The translations under genes and the position numbers were made by a program. From DAOMOD01 sp964526035 (GTDB lineage: Bacteria > Pseudomonadota > Gammaproteobacteria > Xanthomonadales > BPKI01), in the NCBI GenBank assembly GCA_964526035.1, contig CAZGKE010000112.1, positions 1 to 11,433 on the forward strand: a DNA stretch of 11,433 bases, written 5' to 3'. Below are positions 6,296 through 11,433 of the stretch, in pieces. Each line of letters starts with the position of its first letter. Within the stretch, counting starts at the first letter, position 1. The notes beneath the pieces are model-generated. The model was not told where the DNA came from, did not search any database, and was given only the letters and a program-made list of their open reading frames with translations.

Positions 6296-8311
6296 TCAGT
6301 CCGGGAATTCCAGCGGCGCAGAAAAGGGCTGGATGCCGAGTGCACGGTAGATCGCCGCAGGTTGGTAGAGGTGCTCGCCGCTGACGGTCAGCGCCACGCG
6401 GCGAACCGCGCCGATATCCTCCAGTGGATCACCATCGAGTGCGATCAGGTCGGCGACGTAGCCCGGCGCGATTCGTCCAACGCGGTGGTCAGCGCCAACC
6501 ACGCGCGCGGCGCCGATGGTGGCGATGCGCAGCACGTCGGCATTCGGAATCCCGGCGCGCGCATACAGCTCCAGTTCGCGATGCAGGGTGAAACCGGCAA
6601 GGTTGTCAGTGCCCGCCACCAGGGGAATGCCGGCCTCGTGCAGCCTTCGAATCATCGCCAGCATGGCGTCCGCGGAGGCGGCGAAACGCGAGGCGTTGTC
6701 ATCGTTGACATCCATGCTTCCCGACAGCATGCCGCGACGCACGCTGGCCGGCATGTGTTCGGCAATCATGGCGAAGTTCGGGTCGAGTTCACCGCTTCGG
6801 TGGCGGAACATGCTGTCGAAGATGGTGACGGTGGGATCGACCACGGTATCGGTCAGCTTGAGCAGGTCGATGAAGGCGGCCACCTCGTCGGAATCGAGGT
6901 CAAGCTCATGGCCGCGTTCGGCCACCATCGAGAAGCGCAGCGGGGTGCGCGTGTCGTCGGTGGGACCAGCGAGGAAATTGAGGAACAGCATGTTGACGTG
7001 CTGGATCTCGTCGAAGCCGGCGCGCACGGCGTCGGCGGCGTTCATGCCTGAGGGCACGTGGCCGGACAGGGTGATGCCGCGCTTCTTCATGTCCGCGGCC
7101 ATCGGCGGCACCCATTCCGGGCGGATGGAGGAGTAGATCTTGATGTGCCGGTAACCCTGCTCCTCAAGCTTGGCGATGTAAGCCAACGCTTCGTCGAGGT
7201 TGCCAGCCAGGTTGCGCGTGGGACCAGCGAACGGGCCGCTCGCGTCAATGAAGCCAGCGCGGTACACGTGCGGGCCCACCGTCTCGCCGCGCTCGATCTG
7301 ACCGATCAGATCCATCAGGCGATCGTGGTCGTTGGCGAGATCGCGCACGCTGGTGACGCCAGCGGCGATGTGAAGCGGCCCCGAGGAAGCGTCGATATGC
7401 ACGTGCATGTCCCACAGCCCCGGCATCAAGGTGCGGCCTTCGCCCTCGATCACCGAAGCGCCGCCGCAGTCAACGCTGCCGCCCGTGCCTGCTGCACGAA
7501 TCACGCCGTCCTCGATGCGCACGCTGGCGTCCTCCAGCATGCGTCCGGCGTCGACGTCGAGCATTCGGAAACCGGTCAGGCACAGCGCCTTCGGCAAAGG
7601 GCGGATCATCTCGGCAGCGAGCCGCTGCTGCGCTTCGCGCTCGGCGACCTTCTGGCGCTCTTCGATCTGCGGGAGCACGGCACCCCAACCCTGCGGGACC
7701 AGGCCCATCCAGCCGAATGAAGCAGCGAACAGTTCGCCGTCGGTATCGAGCCAGACGTGTGTCGGACCAAAGCCGAGTCCGGTGATTGCGTACATCACTA
7801 TGCTGCGCGACGCGCCCTCGTGTTCCACGGTCATCTCGTCGCGTTTCTCGATTCGCGCCTTGCCCGCCGGCCACAGCGGCAGGCTGCGGTCCGGTGCGTT
7901 CAGCAGGGCGCGCGACAGGGCGGCGATCATTTCGGGCGTACTTTGTCCTGGCACGTAGAAGGCACGTAGTGGCCCCTCGGCTTCTCCCGACTCCAGGGTG
8001 CTGTGCCAGCGCGCATTCCCCTCGGTGTATTGGAAGTGCTCGTCGACCGGCGCGCCCATGTAGGGCTTGCCTGTGATCCGGAAGTCCTTCAACAGGCCTG
8101 AGGCGTCGACGCTGAAACGCTCGTCGAGCTTGGGCCCGCGGCCGCGGTCATTGAACTCGAAGTGGGCGCTGCGCTCGCCGCTGTCGTGAATGATGAGTTC
8201 CATGTGGCCCGACCGTTCGCCCTGGGTCAGCCAGTCGTAGCGCAGGGTGGTGTCCGCATGAGCGGCCGCCGATACGGCAAGGGCAAGGGCCAGCACAAAG
8301 TTCACTCTCAT
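6296..8311 (-). CDS. Exported metal-dependent amidohydrolase with extra N-terminal domain
   Basis: A 671-residue protein with a Sec signal peptide (cut after AHA, about residue 19). Residues 20-235 form a domain I do not recognise, rich in short beta-like stretches such as LRYDWLTQGERSGHMEL. The amidohydrolase barrel follows from about residue 245. The metal site is complete: HVH (H303, H305) in GLWDMHVHI, K391 in RHIKIYSS as the likely carboxylated lysine, H418 in LSGHVP, H438 in DEIQHVN and D569 in AGTDN. The C-terminal GRIAPGYVADLIALDGDPLE block is typical of the imidazolonepropionase/prolidase-like branch, which includes exported peptide and N-acyl amino acid hydrolases. Substrate is unknown. 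The start ATG overlaps the stop of the upstream dipeptidase gene in ATGA, so the two are translationally coupled. It converges with the BON gene, with a terminator and a REP between them. Confidence 0.86.
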   Translation of the reverse strand: MRVNFVLALALAVSAAAHADTTLRYDWLTQGERSGHMELIIHDSGERSAHFEFNDRGRGPKLDERFSVDASGLLKDFRITGKPYMGAPVDEHFQYTEGNARWHSTLESGEAEGPLRAFYVPGQSTPEMIAALSRALLNAPDRSLPLWPAGKARIEKRDEMTVEHEGASRSIVMYAITGLGFGPTHVWLDTDGELFAASFGWMGLVPQGWGAVLPQIEERQKVAEREAQQRLAAEMIRPLPKALCLTGFRMLDVDAGRMLEDASVRIEDGVIRAAGTGGSVDCGGASVIEGEGRTLMPGLWDMHVHIDASSGPLHIAAGVTSVRDLANDHDRLMDLIGQIERGETVGPHVYRAGFIDASGPFAGPTRNLAGNLDEALAYIAKLEEQGYRHIKIYSSIRPEWVPPMAADMKKRGITLSGHVPSGMNAADAVRAGFDEIQHVNMLFLNFLAGPTDDTRTPLRFSMVAERGHELDLDSDEVAAFIDLLKLTDTVVDPTVTIFDSMFRHRSGELDPNFAMIAEHMPASVRRGMLSGSMDVNDDNASRFAASADAMLAMIRRLHEAGIPLVAGTDNLAGFTLHRELELYARAGIPNADVLRIATIGAARVVGADHRVGRIAPGYVADLIALDGDPLEDIGAVRRVALTVSGEHLYQPAAIYRALGIQPFSAPLEFPD

Positions 8312-9456
8312 CTATCGTTCTCCCGGGTCCAGGCTTCGGTGAATACCCGCAGCAGGTTCTCCCCGAGGACCTTGCGCACGGTCGATGGCGCCTGGCCAGC
8401 AGCGATCAACCTGGCGGCCAGCGTCTCGAACCGACGCGGGCTGTTGAGATCGTTGGCGAACAGGTAGCCGTCGTCGGTTTCGCCGGGCGCCGCGACGCCC
8501 AGCTCCTTGCGGCGACGGGTCATTTCGCGGAAACGCTCGACGAACTCCGGCGTCACCTCGCGGGGCGAGACGAAGCCGTCGGTTCCGATGGCGACATGTT
8601 CGCTGCCGGCCACCTTGAGGGCATGTGCCAGATGGGCCACCACGTCGTCCGCGGTCGGTTGCCGGCCGCCTGCCAGGTAGGGCATGACGTAGATGCCGAC
8701 GACGCCACCGCCGTCGGCGACGGCTCGCAGTTCGGCGTCGGTGCGGTGGCGCGGGTGCTCGACCAGCGCTGCGCAGCCGGTATGGGTGAATGCCACCGGG
8801 CGCGTGGAGGCGGCGATCGCGTCGGCAGCCGTGCGCCGCCCGCAGTGGCTGAGATCGATCAGCATGCCCAACGCATTGATACGTTCGATGGCCTCGACGC
8901 CGGTGCGGCTGAGTCCGGCGTCGGCCGGCTCCATCACGCCGTCGCCGAGCAGATTGCGGCGGTTGTAGGTGGGCTGCACCACGCGCACGCCCAGCTGCCG
9001 CAGTACGCCGAGGCGATCAAGGTTGTCCTCGAAAGCGACACCATCCTGCATGCCGTAGATCAACCCGGTACGCCCCGCGCGCCGCGCTGCGTCGATGTCG
9101 GCGGCTTCGCGGACCCGCACCAACACCCCGGGATGACGATCGATCTCGCCTTCCCAGCGCGCGATGCCGCGCACTACAGCCTCGAACGCGGCGAGGGGCG
9201 CCGTGGCGCCGACCTCCCCCACCGTGAGGTGGACGGCGCTGAGGCCCGAGTTGCGCAAGTCGGCGATCTCTTCAGGCGTGAGGGCGTTGGTCTCCCCGAG
9301 ACCACGACCGCCCGGAAAGCCCAGTCCGTCGATCACCACGGCTGTGGCGTGAACAGCGGCAGCTTCGTCGGATGAGGCATGCGCGCCGCGCGAAAGGTGC
9401 AGGGCGCAGGCGGATGCAATCGAGGCGGAAAGGAACGAACGTCGCGTCATGGTCAT
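8308..9456 (-). CDS. M19 membrane dipeptidase homologue with Tat signal and altered metal site
   Basis: A 382-residue member of the renal dipeptidase-like family (M19). The N-terminus MTMTRRSFLSASIASACAL is a twin-arginine signal, so it is exported folded. Visible blocks are LIDLSHCG (H204), AFTHTGCAAL (H225), HPRHRTDAEL, GTDGF (D293) and the C-terminal LGENLLRVF, all in family order. The HxD motif that binds the first zinc is missing: the stretch reads VIDGLGFPGG, with L45 and F47 where His and Asp are expected. The bridging Glu is Q137 in YGMQDG, and the substrate His is Y164. The second-metal residues remain. It may bind one metal, have another substrate, or be inactive. The start at 9456 has AAAGGA seven bases upstream; an open extension of 30 codons has no such signal. 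It overlaps the amidohydrolase gene by four bases. Confidence 0.84.
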   Translation of the reverse strand: MTMTRRSFLSASIASACALHLSRGAHASSDEAAAVHATAVVIDGLGFPGGRGLGETNALTPEEIADLRNSGLSAVHLTVGEVGATAPLAAFEAVVRGIARWEGEIDRHPGVLVRVREAADIDAARRAGRTGLIYGMQDGVAFEDNLDRLGVLRQLGVRVVQPTYNRRNLLGDGVMEPADAGLSRTGVEAIERINALGMLIDLSHCGRRTAADAIAASTRPVAFTHTGCAALVEHPRHRTDAELRAVADGGGVVGIYVMPYLAGGRQPTADDVVAHLAHALKVAGSEHVAIGTDGFVSPREVTPEFVERFREMTRRRKELGVAAPGETDDGYLFANDLNSPRRFETLAARLIAAGQAPSTVRKVLGENLLRVFTEAWTRENDR

Positions 9457-9463
9457 GGCAGTT

Positions 9464-9469
9464 TCCTTT
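9464..9469 (-). promoter_or_regulatory. Ribosome binding site of the dipeptidase gene
   Basis: AAAGGA on the minus strand, seven bases before ATG at 9456. It decides the start in favour of MTMTRRSFL, which places the twin-arginine motif at residues 5-6, rather than the longer GTG-initiated frame. Confidence 0.6.
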
Positions 9470-9571
9470 GCGTGATTCCGCGCCGTGTCGGCGGCGGCCT
9501 CATGATGGTACGCGATGACAGAGCGATTGCGACCGGTCCTTGTCACCAGCGCCTTCAGCGGCGTCGAAACC

Positions 9572-9775
9572 TCACCGCAGGCGTACGCAGTCGGCCAGGA
9601 GACGCGTCTTCGACGCCAGATCGACGACCGCGCTCGATGCGTCGCGGCGGGCCAACGCTGTCATCTGAAGCGCCCGGCGTGTATGGGCTTCGAGGGACAT
9701 GCCGACCTTCGCCGCGCGCACCCTCAACGCGTCTCTCGTCCTGTTCGAAATCCCGCGGGCATGGATGCTAGCCAT
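9572..9775 (-). CDS. Solitary FitA/VapB-like ribbon-helix-helix antitoxin
   Basis: A 67-residue protein starting MASIHARGISNRTRDALRVR. The pattern 'MASI-x-x-R-x-(L/I)...L-R-x-R-A-A-x-x-G-x-S-x-E-A' is that of FitA-type antitoxins, whose N-terminal ribbon-helix-helix half (here about residues 1-40) binds the operator DNA and whose tail blocks a PIN-domain RNase. The tail here is short and ends DLASKTRLLADCVRLR. No toxin follows: the 115 bases down to the dipeptidase start hold no PIN-like frame, and cphB lies upstream. It may be an orphan antitoxin, a relic of a lost pair, or a DNA-binding regulator of its neighbours. GAGG lies five bases before the ATG at 9775. A longer in-frame start at 9949 would run back into cphB and lacks support. 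Confidence 0.7.
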   Translation of the reverse strand: MASIHARGISNRTRDALRVRAAKVGMSLEAHTRRALQMTALARRDASSAVVDLASKTRLLADCVRLR

Positions 9776-9837
9776 GGAGACCTCAAGTTCCATGAAAAAG
9801 GTTCGTGGGTGCCAACGATGGATCTCTGGTTCAGGGA

Positions 9838-10689
9838 TCAGTCTCCGCTGTTCTTGCCGACGGCCAGACTGCCCGCCGAGGCGATGCGGGTGTGCAGGTT
9901 GAAGCTCGCGCCTTTCACCAGAACATGGATGCGCAGGCCCAGCATGCAAACGGCTTCGCCCTCCTCCACCTGGTCCATGGAGGAGAACTCGAGTTCCGAT
10001 GCGTCAATGACGGTGACGCCGCCGCTGCCCTCCACTTCCACCGTATTGTCCGGCGCGATGAATGCGGCGGTGTCTTCGTCCAATCCGATGCCGACCGCGA
10101 ATGGGTTGTAGGCGAGCGCGGTGGCGAGGCGACCGAGTCGATCGCGCTGGCGGAAATGCTGGTCGATGATGAAGCGGTTGGTGAGCCCGAAGCCGGGCGC
10201 CAGGCGTACGCTGCCCGCGATGGGCGTGGCGCCCTCCTCGCCGAAGGCGATCATGTGCTCGGACATGATGGCGGCCCCGGCACTGGTGCCGGCCACGTGC
10301 ACGCCGGCGGCATTCTGCTGGCGCACCAGCTTGGCGACCGGCGTGCCGCCGAGGATGGTGGACAGTCGCAACTGGTTGCCGCCGGTGAAGAAGATTCCGC
10401 TGGCCTGGCCGATACGCTTCAGCCGTCCAGCCTCCTCGCCGTCGCGACGCGTGTCGAAGTCGATCGACTCGACGCGCGTGACGCCGAGTTCGCGGAAAAG
10501 TTCGACGTAGCGCGGACCGGTCTCGGTCAGGCGGCTGGCCGTGGGGATTACCACGATACTGGCAGCTTCTCCGCCGCACAGGGCAACGAAGCGCGACAGG
10601 ATTTCACGGCCGTGGACCTTTTCCTCGGCGCCGCCAATCGGCACGATCCAGCCGCGATCGCTCTCCTTGTGGGGCCTGCTTGGGGGCAT
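9838..10689 (-). CDS. cphB: Cyanophycinase
   Basis: A 283-residue S51-family serine exopeptidase that releases beta-Asp-Arg dipeptides from cyanophycin. Family marks are WIVPIGGAEEKV (14-25), IVVIPTAS (45-52), GIFFTGGNQLRL (98-109), the nucleophile elbow AGTSAGAAIM (S136), DQHFRQRDRLGRL (H178) and GIGLDEDTA (D204, E205). The length is normal for intracellular CphB. There is no signal peptide, which sets it apart from the extracellular CphE type. The start at 10689 has GGAAAG eight bases upstream. It is followed after 62 bases by the antitoxin-like gene on the same strand and is divergent from the GT9 gene. With the cphA fragment at the left edge, it shows that this genome can both make and mobilise cyanophycin. 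The enzyme that splits the released dipeptide is not evident here. Confidence 0.93.
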   Translation of the reverse strand: MPPSRPHKESDRGWIVPIGGAEEKVHGREILSRFVALCGGEAASIVVIPTASRLTETGPRYVELFRELGVTRVESIDFDTRRDGEEAGRLKRIGQASGIFFTGGNQLRLSTILGGTPVAKLVRQQNAAGVHVAGTSAGAAIMSEHMIAFGEEGATPIAGSVRLAPGFGLTNRFIIDQHFRQRDRLGRLATALAYNPFAVGIGLDEDTAAFIAPDNTVEVEGSGGVTVIDASELEFSSMDQVEEGEAVCMLGLRIHVLVKGASFNLHTRIASAGSLAVGKNSGD

Positions 10690-10811
10690 GGGTGGAGCTT
10701 TCCAGCTGATACGTGGGCGCGGAGTTTAACCCGGTTTTTGCGTGCGCCGTGATCGGGGCATGACGTGCCACCCGGCGGATCCGGGGCGCCGCCCTACGTT
10801 TACCGTACCGT

Positions 10812-10829
10812 GCGCGGCATAATCCGCGC
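10812..10829. promoter_or_regulatory. Palindrome around a -10-like CATAAT in the divergent promoter region
   Basis: GCGCGG (10812-10817) and CCGCGC (10824-10829) form an inverted repeat around CATAAT (10818-10823), which on the plus strand matches the -10 consensus at five of six positions. It is 47 bases before the GT9 start. No good -35 is visible at 16-18 bases upstream (the stretch there is TACGTT). The arrangement would suit an activator- or repressor-controlled promoter between cphB and the GT9 gene, but it could be chance in GC-rich DNA. Confidence 0.3.
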
Positions 10830-10870
10830 CTCCGCCCCCTTCCGGGGCAACCCTCCATTCATCAACGGGC

Positions 10871-11433
10871 ATGACCTCGATCCTCGTCATCAAGCTCGGC
10901 GCGCTGGGCGACATCCTGCTGGCCGATGGCGCACTGCGCGACATTCGTGCCGCGCATCCCGACGCACGTATTGCGGTGCTTACGCGGCGCGCCTTCGTTG
11001 CGCTGCTGTCGCGCTGTCCCTGGGTGGATACCGTCATCGCCGACGACAATGCGCCGCGCTGGCGGCTCGATCGCCTGCTGGTCTTGCGCCGTCGCCTGCG
11101 TGCGCACGCCTTCGAGCGCGTTTACGATCTGCAGAATTCCCGCCGCAGCCGGCACTACCGCCGCTGGCTGCTGCGCGGGATTCCCGCTTCGGCGGCCGAC
11201 GCCGATTGCGCCCTGCCCTTTCGTCATCCCGACCCGCGCAGCCTGCCGGTGCCCTTGCGTCATGCCGGGCAGCTTCGCGATGCCGGAATCGAGGTGGCTC
11301 ATGCGGAGAAGCCTTTCCCCGAATGGATGCGCGCCGATGCCGATGCGCTGCTGCAGGACGCCGGAGTGTCCGCGCCCTTCATGGTGTTGCTGCCGGGTGC
11401 CTCCAGACGCCACCCGAACAAGCGCTGGCCGCA
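10871..11433 (+). CDS. GT9-family (heptosyltransferase-like) glycosyltransferase, N-terminal part
   Basis: The frame is open from ATG at 10871 to the window edge, 187 codons of the usual 320-350. It starts MTSILVIKLGALGDILLADG, the classic GT9 N-terminus, with the conserved GD (D14) that serves as catalytic base in WaaC-type heptosyltransferases. VYDLQNSRRS (near residue 83) and LLPGASRRHPNKRWP at the edge match the inter-domain DLQ and the nucleotide-sugar site LxPGAxxxxKRWP. It probably transfers a sugar, perhaps ADP-heptose, to the LPS core at the inner face of the inner membrane. The Shine-Dalgarno is weak (ACGGG, two bases away). It is divergent from cphB with a 181-base gap and has no visible link to cyanophycin. 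The substrate is not determinable from half the protein. Confidence 0.86.
   Translation, partial: MTSILVIKLGALGDILLADGALRDIRAAHPDARIAVLTRRAFVALLSRCPWVDTVIADDNAPRWRLDRLLVLRRRLRAHAFERVYDLQNSRRSRHYRRWLLRGIPASAADADCALPFRHPDPRSLPVPLRHAGQLRDAGIEVAHAEKPFPEWMRADADALLQDAGVSAPFMVLLPGASRRHPNKRWP

Noticed and set aside
9457..9571. Remnant of a PIN-domain toxin after the antitoxin-like gene
   Set aside because: None of the minus-strand frames in these 115 bases shows the N-terminal 'LLDTNVL' type motif or other PIN residues.
9776..9949. Longer start for the antitoxin-like gene at 9949
   Set aside because: It would overlap the 3' end of cphB by more than 100 bases and add Arg/His-rich shadow sequence. 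The GAGG at 9781-9784 supports the start at 9775.
9805..10752. 315-codon open frame on the plus strand across cphB
   Set aside because: It is antisense to cyanophycinase, whose S51 motifs are unmistakable. The plus-strand product has no recognisable feature.
10862..11413. 183-codon open frame on the minus strand at the right end
   Set aside because: It is antisense to the GT9 gene, which carries the LGALGD and LPGAS...KRWP motifs.

Overview
The window looks like chromosomal DNA of a high-GC gammaproteobacterium. I favour the Xanthomonadales/Lysobacterales because of several small GTAG-headed palindromes (REP-like elements of the kind common there), a proteobacterial-type cyanophycin gene pair and an LPS heptosyltransferase-type gene. 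The taxonomic call is inference. Eleven protein genes are supported. Two run off the window edges: a cyanophycin synthetase (cphA) start at the left and a GT9 glycosyltransferase start at the right. Nine of the eleven lie on the minus strand; only a BON-domain lipoprotein and the GT9 gene lie on the plus strand.

Layout, left to right: (1) 1-230, N-terminus of CphA, minus strand, with a possible promoter just upstream. (2) 358-558, a 66-residue two-helix membrane protein with a strong Shine-Dalgarno. (3) 559-958, a gene-free stretch holding a cluster of REP-like palindromes, one apparently interrupted by another repeat. (4) 959-2263, an APC-type amino acid permease. (5) 2468-5614, a likely minus-strand operon of a 58-residue membrane protein, a gamma-glutamyltransferase-family Ntn hydrolase with signal peptide, and an exported endonuclease/exonuclease/phosphatase-fold protein that appears to start at TTG. 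(6) 5832-6146, a plus-strand BON-domain lipoprotein, followed by a textbook intrinsic terminator and another REP-like palindrome in the convergent gap. (7) 6296-9456, a translationally coupled pair (ATGA overlap) of a Tat-exported M19-type dipeptidase homologue and a Sec-exported amidohydrolase. (8) 9572-9775, a solitary FitA/VapB-like antitoxin. (9) 9838-10689, cyanophycinase (cphB). (10) From 10871, the divergent GT9 gene.

The most interesting reading is that the two halves of cyanophycin metabolism (CphA for synthesis, CphB for breakdown) flank about 9.6 kb that holds a dipeptidase homologue, an amidohydrolase, a GGT-family hydrolase and an amino acid permease. This suggests a peptide/amino-acid storage and salvage neighbourhood. 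Against a simple pathway, the three hydrolases carry export signals, whereas CphB has none and should act in the cytoplasm. No recognisable isoaspartyl dipeptidase, needed to split beta-Asp-Arg, is visible. Two of the hydrolases lack residues regarded as catalytic in their families: the M19 protein lacks the HxD motif and the bridging Glu, and the GGT-like protein lacks the substrate Arg and the oxyanion serines. Their substrates may therefore differ from the family names.
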